Source: Herbaspirillum hiltneri N3 (GTDB taxonomy: Bacteria > Pseudomonadota > Gammaproteobacteria > Burkholderiales > Burkholderiaceae_D). Taken from it: a stretch of 64,000 bases of DNA. Positions 1 to 8,830 of the stretch are shown piece after piece. Numbering within the stretch: the first letter of the stretch is position 1; every line of letters starts with the position of its first letter. A program made the translations under genes and the position numbers. The stretch lies in contig NZ_CP011409.1 in assembly GCF_001267925.1 (NCBI RefSeq), positions 3,162,001 to 3,226,000 on the forward strand, given 5' to 3'. The notes below the pieces were generated by a model that saw only the letters and a list, made by a program, of their open reading frames with translations, did not search any database and was not told the origin of the DNA.

Positions 1-868
1 CGATAAAGCTCTTGATCGCCAGCGTCACCAATGCCAGGAAGGCCAACAGCGAAGCCACCGCAAATGCGCCGACGATATTGAATTCGTTGTAGAGGATTTC
101 CACCTGCAGCGGGATCGTGTTGGTCTCGCCGCGGATATGGCCGGACACCACCGACACCGCGCCGAACTCGCCCATGGCGCGGGCGTTGCACAGGATCACG
201 CCGTACAGCAGACCCCATTTGATATTCGGCAGCGTGACATGCCAGAAGGTCTTCCAACCGGAGGCGCCCAGCACCAGCGCGGCCTCTTCTTCTTCGCTGC
301 CCTGCGACTGCATCAGCGGGATCAGTTCGCGCGCCACGAACGGGAAAGTCACGAACACCGTCGCCAGCACGATGCCCGGCACCGCAAACAGAATCTTGAT
401 GTCGTGCTCACGCAGCCACGGACCGAAGTATCCCTGCAGGCCAAACAGCAGCACGTAGATCAGACCCGAGATCACCGGCGACACCGAGAATGGCAGGTCG
501 ATCAGCGTCAGCAGGATGTTCTTGCCGCGGAATTCGAATTTGGCGATCGACCACGCCGCCGTCACGCCGAACACCAGGTTCAGCGGCACGGCGATGACGG
601 CGGTCAGGAGGGTCAGCTTGATAGCCGACCAGGCGTCCGGTTCGATGATGTTGTCGATGTAGACGTCCCAGCCTTTTTTCAGGCCTTCATAAAATACGGC
701 CACCAGCGGCACGAACAGGAACAGGGTCAGGAAGGCGAAGGCGATCCCGATCAGCACGATGCGCACCCACAGCGGCTCCAGCGTGGCGGCCGGCGTATAG
801 GCGGGTTCGCCGCGCGGTGCTACTGCGGCGGCGGACGCGGCAATGCCCGGAGTAATGACGGTGCTCAT
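1..868 (-). CDS. cysW: Sulfate/thiosulfate ABC transporter permease CysW (3' end outside window)
   Basis: Inner-membrane permease subunit that pairs with CysT to import sulfate or thiosulfate. The reading frame starts at the ATG at 866-868 and stays open to base 1, giving 289 codons without a stop, close to the usual full length of about 290 residues, so only the extreme C-terminus is missing. The translation shows an N-terminal cytoplasmic tail, several hydrophobic helices and the binding-protein-dependent transport signature region around [16 protein letters not shown], the loop that contacts the ATPase. It begins one base after the cysT stop, so the two are co-translated. The ATPase gene cysA would be expected next, beyond the left edge. 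Identification is confident at family level. Confidence 0.93.
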   Translation of the reverse strand, partial: MSTVITPGIAASAAAVAPRGEPAYTPAATLEPLWVRIVLIGIAFAFLTLFLFVPLVAVFYEGLKKGWDVYIDNIIEPDAWSAIKLTLLTAVIAVPLNLVFGVTAAWSIAKFEFRGKNILLTLIDLPFSVSPVISGLIYVLLFGLQGYFGPWLREHDIKILFAVPGIVLATVFVTFPFVARELIPLMQSQGSEEEEAALVLGASGWKTFWHVTLPNIKWGLLYGVILCNARAMGEFGAVSVVSGHIRGETNTIPLQVEILYNEFNIVGAFAVASLLAFLALVTLAIKSFI

Positions 869-869
869 G

Positions 870-1727
870 TCAGACTTTCTCGGCCTGGCCGCGCTTGCGC
901 ACCCAGGCTTGCAACAGGTTGATGGTCAGCAGCAAGGCGAACGACACGATCAGCATGACCACGGCGATGGCGGTCGCGCCGGTGTAGTCGTATTGCTCCA
1001 GCTTGGTGATGATGAACAGCGGCGTGATTTCCGACACCATCGGCATGTTGCCGGCGATGAAAACGACCGAGCCGTATTCGCCGGTGGCGCGTGCGAAGGC
1101 CAGCGCAAAGCCGGTCAATAACGCAGGAAAGACCGTTGGGAAAATCACGCGCGCAAAAGTCTGCAGGCGCGAAGCGCCCAGGCTGGCGGCAGCCTCTTCG
1201 AGCTCGCGCTCGGCGTCTTCCAGCACCGGTTGCACGGTGCGCACCACGAACGGCAAACCGATGAAGGTCAGCGCCACCAGCACGCCCAGCGGCGTGAACG
1301 CGACCTTGATGCCGAGCGGAACCAGGTAACGGCCAATCCAGCCGTTCTGCGAATACAGCGTGGTCAATGCAATGCCCGCCACCGCGGTCGGCAGCGCAAA
1401 CGGCAAATCGACCAGCGCATCGATGATGCGCTTGCCGGGGAATTTATAGCGCACCAGCACCCAGGCCACGATGCCGCCAAAAATCACATTCAATAGCGCC
1501 GCCAGCAGCGAAGCGCCGAACGTCAGGCGATACGACGCCATCACGCGCGGCGAGGTCACGGCGCTGACGAAAGCATCCCAGGTCATCGTGAAGGTCTTGA
1601 GGAAAACCGCCGACAACGGGATCAATACGATCAGGGTGAGATAGAACAGCGTGAAACCGAGCGACAGGCGGAAGCCCGGCAACACCCGGAACGGCGCTTT
1701 CTTGTTCGTGGCAATGGAGACGGTCAC
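870..1727 (-). CDS. cysT: Sulfate/thiosulfate ABC transporter permease CysT (CysU)
   Basis: Inner-membrane permease partner of CysW, 285 residues with about six hydrophobic helices and the conserved ATPase-contact loop [17 protein letters not shown]. The start is a GTG at 1725-1727 preceded by a purine-rich AAGGAAG ribosome site at good spacing. It is the first gene of the visible cysTW unit. The sulfate-binding protein that normally sits directly upstream is instead about 17 kb away on the same strand (18881-19894), behind the ssu operon. This implies a rearrangement or an insertion of the hexuronate block between them. Expression is presumably under CysB-type sulfur control, but I cannot name a binding site. 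Confidence 0.95.
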   Translation of the reverse strand: MTVSIATNKKAPFRVLPGFRLSLGFTLFYLTLIVLIPLSAVFLKTFTMTWDAFVSAVTSPRVMASYRLTFGASLLAALLNVIFGGIVAWVLVRYKFPGKRIIDALVDLPFALPTAVAGIALTTLYSQNGWIGRYLVPLGIKVAFTPLGVLVALTFIGLPFVVRTVQPVLEDAERELEEAAASLGASRLQTFARVIFPTVFPALLTGFALAFARATGEYGSVVFIAGNMPMVSEITPLFIITKLEQYDYTGATAIAVVMLIVSFALLLTINLLQAWVRKRGQAEKV

Positions 1728-2015
1728 GCTTGCACTTCCTTTTTATTGTCTTCCCCGGATGGCTGCGGCACACACAAATACCTGTCAGAGCAACAACAGC
1801 CGGAGAATCCTTTATTACAAATACGACTAATGAGCGACGATATTCGCACTGCATTGTTATAAACAGAAGGAATTTTTTTGCATGTCTATAGAAACTTTAC
1901 GCATAAGGAAGAGCGTCTCGTTTTGACGTCCGAAGGATAAAAGCGCCCCCCTCTCACCTGCTCAAAAGTCGCTTCAGACATAGTCATCCGACGACTGACC
2001 ACTAAGAAAATCAAT
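1728..2015. promoter_or_regulatory. Upstream region of cysT, divergent with the GntR gene
   Basis: No credible gene lies here. It holds the leader of cysT on the minus strand and the distal promoter region of the hexuronate repressor on the plus strand. AT-rich stretches around 1855-1910 are the likely cysT promoter zone, but I cannot pick out convincing -35 and -10 boxes. A copy of TGACCACT at 1996-2003 matches the half-site of the palindrome at 2016-2031. Confidence 0.4.
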
Positions 2016-2031
2016 AAGTGGTTGACCACTT
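2016..2031. promoter_or_regulatory. Palindromic operator, GTGGT-TG-ACCAC core
   Basis: AAGTGGT (2016-2022) and ACCACTT (2025-2031) form a perfect 7-bp inverted repeat with a 2-bp spacer. The core TGGT-NN-ACCA fits the general shape of operators of FadR-subfamily GntR proteins, and a gene of that subfamily starts at 2189. An additional half-site is at 1996-2003. Binding by that protein is inferred. Confidence 0.5.
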
Positions 2032-2126
2032 TACAATAGGCAAAATCCATTTCTTACAGGCCTGTAAGCCATATAAAACAAGGCTTCGGCACACCACAAA
2101 ATAAATCGGCCAGACCATATTGCAAT

Positions 2127-2160
2127 ATTGGTCAGGCCAAACTAGAATGGCCTGACCAAT
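2127..2160. promoter_or_regulatory. Double operator: 13-bp perfect inverted repeat before the GntR gene
   Basis: ATTGGTCAGGCCA (2127-2139) is repeated in exact inverse as TGGCCTGACCAAT (2148-2160) with 8 bp between. Each arm is itself a near-palindrome of the TTGG-N5-CCAA type expected for a FadR/UxuR-like dimer, so this can be read as two adjacent operators. A partial third copy, CGGCCAGACCAT, sits at 2107-2118. The position 29 bp before the GntR start codon suggests autoregulation and repression of the operon. Confidence 0.6.
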
Positions 2161-2188
2161 TTTCAAGGGGGCCTTCCCTCCGCCTGCC

Positions 2189-2929
2189 ATGCTCAAAGTC
2201 GTCACAGCCCTTGCCGAACTCAGCGCGCCCGAAACGCGCCTGTATCGCGTGGTCGCCGATCGCATTCAGGCGTACATCCGTGACGAACATATGACGGCCG
2301 GCGGTCGCCTGCCGTCGGAACGCGACCTGGCGGCGCAACTCAAGGTCAGCCGCGCCTCGGTGCGTGAAGCGCTAATCGCATTGGAACTGACCGGCGTGAT
2401 CGAAGTGCGCGGCGGCTCCGGCATCTACGTGATTGAAAAGAAAGGCGCGGCGCCGGCCATCCAGGAAATCGGCCCGGGTCCGTTCGAGATCCTGTCGGCG
2501 CGCTGCATGATCGAAGGCGAAGTCGCGGCGATCGCGGCGCGCATGGCCACCGACGGCGCCCTCGACGCCATCCTGCGCGCGCTCAACGACATGGAGCGCT
2601 TCTATCACGACCGGCCCAACAATGAAGAAGCCGACCGCACTTTCCACCTCTCGATCGCCCGCGCTACCGGCAACAGCGCGCTGGTCAGCGTGATCGAAAA
2701 CCTGTGGGACCAGCGCGGCCGCCTGTGGATCAAGATGGAAGAACATTTCCATACCGAAGAATTGCGCCAGCAGACGCTGGTCGACCATCGCCGCATCCTC
2801 GAGGCCATCGTCGACCGCGATCCCGAAGGAGCGCGCAAGGCCATGCACGCCCACCTTGAACGTGTGACCACCGAGTTCTCGCGTGGCTGGGGCGGCGGCA
2901 AGGCTTACATGCCGCATCACCAGGAGTAG
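2189..2929 (+). CDS. FadR/GntR-family regulator of hexuronate catabolism (UxuR/ExuR-like)
   Basis: A 246-residue DNA-binding protein with an N-terminal winged helix-turn-helix (about residues 15-80, containing GGRLPSERDLAAQLKVSRAS) and a C-terminal all-helical FCD ligand-binding domain (about 95-230). The FCD domain retains the acidic/histidine positions typical of metal-dependent effector binding (ADRTFHLSIARATGN and the later VDHRRILEAI). It is followed 107 bp later by uxaC, and its own upstream region carries the inverted-repeat operators at 2016-2031 and 2127-2160. By analogy with UxuR/ExuR it probably represses the uxaC operon and is released by a hexuronate or an intermediate; that is inference from position and family. 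Confidence 0.85.
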   Translation: MLKVVTALAELSAPETRLYRVVADRIQAYIRDEHMTAGGRLPSERDLAAQLKVSRASVREALIALELTGVIEVRGGSGIYVIEKKGAAPAIQEIGPGPFEILSARCMIEGEVAAIAARMATDGALDAILRALNDMERFYHDRPNNEEADRTFHLSIARATGNSALVSVIENLWDQRGRLWIKMEEHFHTEELRQQTLVDHRRILEAIVDRDPEGARKAMHAHLERVTTEFSRGWGGGKAYMPHHQE

Positions 2930-3036
2930 GCGCAGGATTGAAAACCGCAGCACATCCGCCAGAGGCCGGTCAGACAGAGCCGAGGATGCTGTAGCGATGA
3001 AGCCAGATTGAAGAAATCAGCAAATCAGGAGACGAC

Positions 3037-4458
3037 ATGCCATTGCTGCACCCAGACCGACTGTTCCCCGCCGACGCCGATACGCGTTCGATCGCGCGCC
3101 GTCTCTATCAAGAGATCAAGGATGCGCCCATCGTCAGCCCGCACGGCCACACCGATCCGGCCTGGTTCGCCGACAATGCCGCCTTTCCCAATCCTTCGGC
3201 GCTGCTGATCCAGCCTGATCATTATGTTTTCCGCATGCTGTTCAGCCAGGGCGTCAAGCTGGAAGATCTCGGCATCCCGGCCCGAGACGGCAGCGCGGTC
3301 GAAGCCGATCCGCGCCGCATCTGGCGCATCCTGGCCAGACACTGGCCGCTGTTTCGCGGTACGCCGTCGCGCATGTGGCTCGATCACGTGTTCGAGGAAG
3401 TGTTCGGCCTCGAAGAAGGCCTGACCGAGGCCAATGCCGACCGTCTCTATGATCACATCGACGCCTGCCTGCAGCGTCCCGAGTTTCGTCCGCGCGCCCT
3501 GTTCGAGCGTTTCAACATCGACGTCATCGCCACCACCGAGTCGCCGCTCGACCCGCTGGCGCATCACGGCAAGCTGAAGAATGATCCCTGGCAGACGGCC
3601 AAGGGCCGCGCCCGCGTCGTGACGGCCTACCGTCCCGATCCGGTGGTTGATCCGGAATTTGAAGGTTTCACCGCCAACGTCGAACGCTTCGGCGCACTGA
3701 CCGGCGAAAACACCCGCACCTGGGAAGGCTACCTGCAAGCGCATCGCGTGCGCCGCGCCTTCTTCAAGGAGCACGGCGCCACCTCGACCGACCATGGCCA
3801 TCCGAGCGCACGCACCGCCGACCTGCCTCTGGCCGAATGCAAGGCGCTGTTCGACAAGGCGCTCTCGGGCAAGATCAGCCGCGACGAAGCCGAGCTGTTC
3901 CGCGCCCAGATGCTGACCGAGATGGCGGCGATGAGCATCGACGACGGCCTGGTCCTGCAGATACACCCCGGCTGCTGGCGCAGCCATAGTCCGGCGATGC
4001 TGGCGCGCTTCGGCCGCGACAAGGGTTTCGACATCCCGATGCAGACCGAATACGTCGGCGCACTCAAGCCGCTGCTGGATCGCTTCGGCCTCGATTCGCG
4101 CCTGTCGGTGATTCTGTTCACGCTCGACGAAACCAGTTATTCGCGCGAACTGGCGCCGCTGGCCGGCGTGTATCCGGCCTTGAAGCTGGGTCCGGCATGG
4201 TGGTTCTTCGATGCGCCGGAAGGCATGCGCCGCTTCCGCGAGCTGACCACCGAGACCGCCGGCTTCGCCAACACGGTCGGCTTCAACGACGACACCCGCG
4301 CCTTCCTGTCGATCCCGGCTCGCCACGACGTCAGCCGCCGCATCGATTGCGGCTACCTGGCGCGGCTCGTCGCCGAACATCGGCTGCAGGAAGACGAAGC
4401 GCTCGAGCTGGCCCATGACCTGACTTACCGGCTGGCCAAGCGGGCCTACCGCTTGTAA
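3037..4458 (+). CDS. uxaC: Uronate isomerase (glucuronate/galacturonate isomerase)
   Basis: Catalyses D-glucuronate to D-fructuronate and D-galacturonate to D-tagaturonate, the first step of the bacterial Ashwell hexuronate pathway. It has 473 residues, the usual length. The amidohydrolase-fold metal motif is visible early as SPHGHTD (His36 and His38), and TLDETSYSRELAPLAG and GFNDDTRAFLSIPARHDVSRR near the C-terminus are typical of UxaC. The ATG follows a clear AGGAGAC ribosome site. It is the first enzyme gene of the operon; the reductase for its product is encoded at 8831-10288. Mannonate dehydratase and KDG kinase/aldolase are not in this window. Confidence 0.95.
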   Translation: MPLLHPDRLFPADADTRSIARRLYQEIKDAPIVSPHGHTDPAWFADNAAFPNPSALLIQPDHYVFRMLFSQGVKLEDLGIPARDGSAVEADPRRIWRILARHWPLFRGTPSRMWLDHVFEEVFGLEEGLTEANADRLYDHIDACLQRPEFRPRALFERFNIDVIATTESPLDPLAHHGKLKNDPWQTAKGRARVVTAYRPDPVVDPEFEGFTANVERFGALTGENTRTWEGYLQAHRVRRAFFKEHGATSTDHGHPSARTADLPLAECKALFDKALSGKISRDEAELFRAQMLTEMAAMSIDDGLVLQIHPGCWRSHSPAMLARFGRDKGFDIPMQTEYVGALKPLLDRFGLDSRLSVILFTLDETSYSRELAPLAGVYPALKLGPAWWFFDAPEGMRRFRELTTETAGFANTVGFNDDTRAFLSIPARHDVSRRIDCGYLARLVAEHRLQEDEALELAHDLTYRLAKRAYRL

Positions 4459-4607
4459 CGCATTCAACGCATTCGCCGCCAAGTTCCGAACACCGTTTTT
4501 GAAAGAGAGCCATCGCAATAGCAGTACGGTTTGAAGATTCATCAGAGCGTCACAAGACGTCAGCTTTATCCCGATACCCCACAGATAACTTTTAGGAGGA
4601 GACAACA

Positions 4608-5795
4608 ATGAAACAGGTTTTGAATACCCTGCACAAGGCGACGCGCCGCACCGTCCTGGCCGCCGCCATCGGCTTCGGCATGGCTGCCATGGCCGGCAGC
4701 CCGGCTGCGCACGCACAGGCTGCGGTCACCATCAACGTGGTCGACGTCGCCGGTTCGCTCGCGCTGCTGCAGGAGGCCATCGAGTCTTACAAGACCACGC
4801 ATCCCAACGTCAAATTCACTTTCACCAAAGCACCGGCGCCGGAACTGCCGAGCAAGCTGAAGGCGATGCAAAACGCCAAGCGCAGCGACATCGACCTGGT
4901 CCTCGGCGGCACCGATATTCTCGCTGCCGGCATCGAACAGAATCTGTGGGTCACGCTGCTGCCCGAGAACAACGCCAAGTTCGCGCCGCTGACCGAGAAC
5001 TACCTGCCGGAAGTGAAGAAGATGCAGGAGCTGGCGCATAACCAGGGCCTGGCCGTCGCCTTCATGCCGGCCGGTCCGCTGCTGGAATACAACCCCGACA
5101 AGGTCAAGCAAGTGCCGGGTACGCCGCAGGAACTGCTGGCATGGTGCAAGGCGAATCCGAACAAGCTGATTTACGCCCGCCCGGCCAATTCCGGCCCCGG
5201 CCGCACCTTCCTGATGGGCCTGCCTTACCTGCTCGGCGACAAGGATCCGAAAGATCCGGTCAAGGGCTGGGACAAGACCTGGGCTTACCTGAAGGAACTC
5301 AACACCTGCATCGAGTACTACCCCGGCGGCACCGGCGCCGTGATGAAGGAACTCGGCGAAGGTTCGCGCGACATGACGGTCACCGTGACCGGCTGGGACA
5401 TCAACCCGCGCGCACTGGGTGTGGTGCCAAAGGAATTCAAGGTCGGCGCCTTCAAGAACATGACCTGGGTCAACGACACTCATTACATGATCGTGCCGAA
5501 GGGCCTGGCTCCGGCCAAGCAAGCCGTGGTGCTGGACGTGATGGCCTACCTGCTGCAACCGAAGCAACAGGCGCAGACCTATGACAAGGGCTACTTCTAT
5601 CCCGGCCCAGCAATCAAGAACGTGCCGGTGACGATGGCGCCGCAGGCCAGTCAGGACACGCTCAAGGAATTCGGCCGCGCCGAGTACGCCGACTGGATCG
5701 CCAAATTCCCGCACGTGCAACCGCTGGATGCACAGGTGATGGTGAAGGCATTCCGTATCTGGGATGAGCAAGTCGGCGCACAGAAGTTTAAATAA
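4608..5795 (+). CDS. Periplasmic substrate-binding protein of a polyamine/iron-type ABC importer
   Basis: A 395-residue family 1 extracellular solute-binding protein with a cleavable signal peptide (basic MKQVLNTLHKATRRT start, hydrophobic core, cleavage near AHAQA). The mature part has the two-lobed binding-protein pattern, with DLVLGGTDIL, YARPANSGPGRTF and TGWDINPRALG among the conserved patches, most like the PotD/PotF and thiamine/Fe group. A strong TAGGAGGA ribosome site precedes the ATG. It sits between uxaC and the transporter ATPase and permeases. The ligand is not readable from the sequence; the operon context makes a hexuronate, aldonate or oligogalacturonide-like acid the best guess. 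Confidence 0.85.
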   Translation: MKQVLNTLHKATRRTVLAAAIGFGMAAMAGSPAAHAQAAVTINVVDVAGSLALLQEAIESYKTTHPNVKFTFTKAPAPELPSKLKAMQNAKRSDIDLVLGGTDILAAGIEQNLWVTLLPENNAKFAPLTENYLPEVKKMQELAHNQGLAVAFMPAGPLLEYNPDKVKQVPGTPQELLAWCKANPNKLIYARPANSGPGRTFLMGLPYLLGDKDPKDPVKGWDKTWAYLKELNTCIEYYPGGTGAVMKELGEGSRDMTVTVTGWDINPRALGVVPKEFKVGAFKNMTWVNDTHYMIVPKGLAPAKQAVVLDVMAYLLQPKQQAQTYDKGYFYPGPAIKNVPVTMAPQASQDTLKEFGRAEYADWIAKFPHVQPLDAQVMVKAFRIWDEQVGAQKFK

Positions 5796-5835
5796 AACCT
5801 GCTCATGATCTTACTGCGAGGTCATGAACAGGTTT
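5795..5835 (+). terminator. Intercistronic hairpin between binding-protein and ATPase genes
   Basis: AAACCTGCTCATGA (5795-5808) pairs with TCATGAACAGGTTT (5822-5835), 13 of 14 positions matching with a 13-nt loop. No T-run follows, so it is not a strong intrinsic terminator. Such hairpins just after a binding-protein gene commonly protect the upstream mRNA or attenuate the downstream genes, giving excess binding protein over transporter. That role is inferred. Confidence 0.55.
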
Positions 5836-5931
5836 GGAAACGCAACCGCAGCAGAACAAAAGCAGAGACAAGCCGGGCGGCGACCAGCAGTTCCGCGCCG
5901 CCCGGCTCATTACGATCAATTAGAGGCAAGC

Positions 5932-7032
5932 ATGAAACCTGACTTCAAGACATTGCGACTGGATCGCGTGACACGTCGCTTTGGCGGCCCGGCTAAAACT
6001 ACCGATGCGCCGCAGATCGCCGCGCTGGACGGTTTGCAGATGGATATTGCGCGCGGCGAGTTCATCGCCCTGCTCGGCCCTTCCGGCTGCGGCAAGTCGA
6101 CCGCACTGAACTGCATCGCCGGCCTGCTGCCCTTGTCGGACGGCGGCATCTATCTTGACGATCACCGCATCGACACCTTGCCGCCCGAACAGCGCGGCTT
6201 CGGCATGGTGTTCCAGAATTACGCCCTGTTCCCGCACATGACGGTCGCCAGGAACGTCGGTTTCGGCCTGCTCATGCGCGGCACGCCTGCCGCCGAGATC
6301 CAGACCCGCGTCAAGCGTGCGCTCGACCTGGTGCAACTGGCCCAACACATGAACAAGCTGCCCGGCCAGTTGTCCGGCGGCCAGCAACAACGCGTGGCGA
6401 TTGCCCGCGCCATCGTCATCGAACCGCCGCTGATCCTGATGGATGAGCCGCTGTCCAATCTCGACGCCAAACTGCGCCTGGAAATGCGCTCCGAGATCCG
6501 CCGCATCCACGGCGAACTCGGCCGCACCACACTGTACGTCACGCATGACCAGGATGAAGCCCTGTCGCTGGCCGATCGCATCGTCGTCATGAAGGACGGC
6601 AAGGTCCAGCAGATCGGCACGCCGCCGGAAGTCTACGGCCAGCCGTCGAATCTCGCCGTAGCGCGCTTCATGGGCTATCGCAACGAGTTGATTCTGGACG
6701 TGGTTGCGCAGGATGGGCAGGCAGTGTCTTTGGCCGGCCCCGGCATCAATCTGGTCGGCATTCCGAAAATGCGCCTGAACGCCCGCGCCGCGGTATCGAT
6801 CCGCCCGGAAGAATTCAGCATCTGCGCCGACGGCAGCAATCCTTCCAACAGCATCAGCGCGCGCGTGGAGTCTGTTGAATACTACGGCCGCGAGTCGCTG
6901 TTCATGCTGCGCACACAGGACAATACGCGCCTCTATGTGCGCGCCGAAGGCAAAGCCTCTCCAGGCGAAACCATTCGCGTCGCGGTCGCAGCCGATCGCG
7001 TGCTGGCCTATCCTTCCGAACAGGTGGCATGA
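5932..7032 (+). CDS. ABC transporter ATP-binding protein (PotA/UgpC-like)
   Basis: Energising subunit of the importer, 366 residues from the ATG at 5932, which has an AGAGG ribosome site; an in-frame ATG at 5824 lies inside a hairpin and is a poor start. Walker A is GPSGCGKST (residues 49-57), followed by the Q-loop MVFQNYALFPHMTV, the ABC signature LSGGQQQR, Walker B LILMDEPLSNLDA and the switch-histidine segment LYVTHDQDEA. A C-terminal TOBE-like regulatory domain (about 245-366, with SIRPEEFSI) places it in the MalK/PotA group. It overlaps the next gene by four bases. Confidence 0.9.
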   Translation: MKPDFKTLRLDRVTRRFGGPAKTTDAPQIAALDGLQMDIARGEFIALLGPSGCGKSTALNCIAGLLPLSDGGIYLDDHRIDTLPPEQRGFGMVFQNYALFPHMTVARNVGFGLLMRGTPAAEIQTRVKRALDLVQLAQHMNKLPGQLSGGQQQRVAIARAIVIEPPLILMDEPLSNLDAKLRLEMRSEIRRIHGELGRTTLYVTHDQDEALSLADRIVVMKDGKVQQIGTPPEVYGQPSNLAVARFMGYRNELILDVVAQDGQAVSLAGPGINLVGIPKMRLNARAAVSIRPEEFSICADGSNPSNSISARVESVEYYGRESLFMLRTQDNTRLYVRAEGKASPGETIRVAVAADRVLAYPSEQVA

Positions 7033-7910
7033 TGCTGACGTCCTCGCAAACTGCCGGTGCGCGCTGGCGCGACCCGGCCATGTGGATGGCGGCGCCGGCG
7101 GTGATCTTCATGCTGGCGGTGTTCGTCTATCCGTTTATCCACGGCCTGATCCTGTCGTTCCAGCCGCTCGAAGGCGGCGGCATGCTGTCGAACTACATCA
7201 AGTTCTTCAACACCGACAACCTGTGGATGACCATCGGCGTGACGCTCAAGCTGGCCTTGCCGGCGACGCTGATCAATATTCTCATCGCCGTTCCCGTGGC
7301 CTATCGCTTGCGCCACAAGACGCCGTATCAAAAGATCGCCACCACCATCCTGGTGATCCCGATCACGCTGGGCACGGTGCTGATCGCCGAAGGCATGCTG
7401 ACCTACTTCGGCCCCAAGGGCTGGTTCGCGCAGATCCTGCAGACGCTGCATATCTATGAAGGCGCGATCCGCCTGACGCACAATTATGCGGGCGTGCTGA
7501 TCTCGCTGGTGATCTCGGGCTTCCCGTTCGCCTTCCTGCTGATCCTGTCCTACATCACCGGCATCGATCCGGTGCTGCCGCGCGCGGCGGCGACGCTGGG
7601 CGCCAATCCGTTCAACCAGTTCCGTTACGTGATCTTGCCGCTGATCCTGCCGGGCCTGGCGATGGCGTTCTGCCTGTCGTTCGTGCAGGCGTTCTCGGTG
7701 TTCCCGTCGGCGGTACTGCTGGGATCGCCGGCCGGGGCGACGCGCGTGATTTCGATTGCGGCGTATGAAGCAGCGTTTGAAAACTATGACTATTCCATGG
7801 CGTCGGCAGTGGCGATGATCATGGGTGCGGTGCAACTGGGCGTGGTGGTGATCGTGCTCGGCGCGCGCAATCTGTTCTATCGCGGACCGGTCACCGGCGG
7901 CAAAGGCTAA
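7029..7910 (+). CDS. ABC transporter permease, PotB-like
   Basis: First inner-membrane permease of the importer, 293 residues, about six hydrophobic segments. The coupling loop that docks to the ATPase is ITGIDPVLPRAAATLGANPFNQF, with the canonical Ala-Ala-x-x-Leu-Gly spacing. ATG codons at 7029 and 7032 both overlap the ATPase stop, indicating translational coupling. Its partner starts two bases after its stop. Family identification is strong; substrate is unknown and inferred only from uxaC and the dehydrogenase in the same operon. Confidence 0.88.
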   Translation: MMLTSSQTAGARWRDPAMWMAAPAVIFMLAVFVYPFIHGLILSFQPLEGGGMLSNYIKFFNTDNLWMTIGVTLKLALPATLINILIAVPVAYRLRHKTPYQKIATTILVIPITLGTVLIAEGMLTYFGPKGWFAQILQTLHIYEGAIRLTHNYAGVLISLVISGFPFAFLLILSYITGIDPVLPRAAATLGANPFNQFRYVILPLILPGLAMAFCLSFVQAFSVFPSAVLLGSPAGATRVISIAAYEAAFENYDYSMASAVAMIMGAVQLGVVVIVLGARNLFYRGPVTGGKG

Positions 7911-7912
7911 CC

Positions 7913-8818
7913 ATGACACAAGCTACAACTACTTCTCCCATGATGACTTCGCAATCGATCTCGCGACAGCCGGCGCCGAAACGCCGCACACACTGGGCCA
8001 GCCGCGCCTGGAGCGGGCTGGTGGTCGGCCTGATGACCTTCTTCCTGATCAATGTCGGCCTGATGATCGCTTCGGTCGCCACCAATTCGGTGGCAAAGCG
8101 CTGGCTCGGGACCTGGCTGCCGAATGGCTGGACGCTGGAATGGTATTCCGCCGCCTGGCAGGAATTCCAGCTCGGCGACGTACTGCTGGTGACGGTGCAG
8201 GTGGTGCTGTCGGTGGTGGTGCTGTCGATACTGATCGGGGTGCCGGCCGCTTATACGCTGGCGCGGCGCAATTTCCGCGGCAAGAAACTGCTGACCGGGC
8301 TGTTCCTGCTGCCGCTGATGATCCCGCCGATCACCTACGGCATCCCGCTGGCGACGCTGATGTATGAATTGCACCTGGCCGGCACCCTGCCCGGCGTGAT
8401 CATCGCCAACCTGCTGCCGGCGCTGCCGTTCGTGATCCTGGTGATGACGCCGTTCATCGAGCAGATCGATCCGAACCTGGAGTCGGCCGCACGCGTGTTC
8501 GGTGCGCGCACCTTCACGATGTTCCGCCATGTCCTGGTGCCGCTGCTGGCGCCGGGCATCCTGGCCGCTTCGCTGCTGGTGCTGGTGCGCACGATTGCGA
8601 TGTTCGAACTGACCTTCCTGACCGCCGGCGCGGATACGCAGACGCTGGTGGTGGCGCTGTACTACTCGGTGTTCGCGGCGGGCGTGCGCGCTTCGCAATC
8701 GATCGATGCGATGGCGATGGTGTACATGATCGTCACATTGATCTGGCTGCTGATCGCCATGCGTTTTGTCAGCCCGACGCAACTGGTGTCGCGCGTCAAA
8801 GAACATCCGCAAACCTGA
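7913..8818 (+). CDS. ABC transporter permease, PotC-like
   Basis: Second permease of the importer, 301 residues. After a hydrophilic N-terminal tail of about 35 residues come six hydrophobic helices and the coupling loop EQIDPNLESAARVFGARTF. Together with the genes from 4608 onward it completes a binding protein, ATPase and two-permease set, the architecture of spermidine/putrescine and iron transporters rather than the CUT1 sugar type. The dehydrogenase starts 12 bp downstream. Confidence 0.88.
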   Translation: MTQATTTSPMMTSQSISRQPAPKRRTHWASRAWSGLVVGLMTFFLINVGLMIASVATNSVAKRWLGTWLPNGWTLEWYSAAWQEFQLGDVLLVTVQVVLSVVVLSILIGVPAAYTLARRNFRGKKLLTGLFLLPLMIPPITYGIPLATLMYELHLAGTLPGVIIANLLPALPFVILVMTPFIEQIDPNLESAARVFGARTFTMFRHVLVPLLAPGILAASLLVLVRTIAMFELTFLTAGADTQTLVVALYYSVFAAGVRASQSIDAMAMVYMIVTLIWLLIAMRFVSPTQLVSRVKEHPQT

Positions 8819-8830
8819 CGCAGGAAAACA

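Noticed and set aside
3025..4716. A 563-codon minus-strand frame opposite uxaC
   Set aside because: Same compositional shadow; the plus strand carries an unmistakable uronate isomerase with a proper ribosome site.
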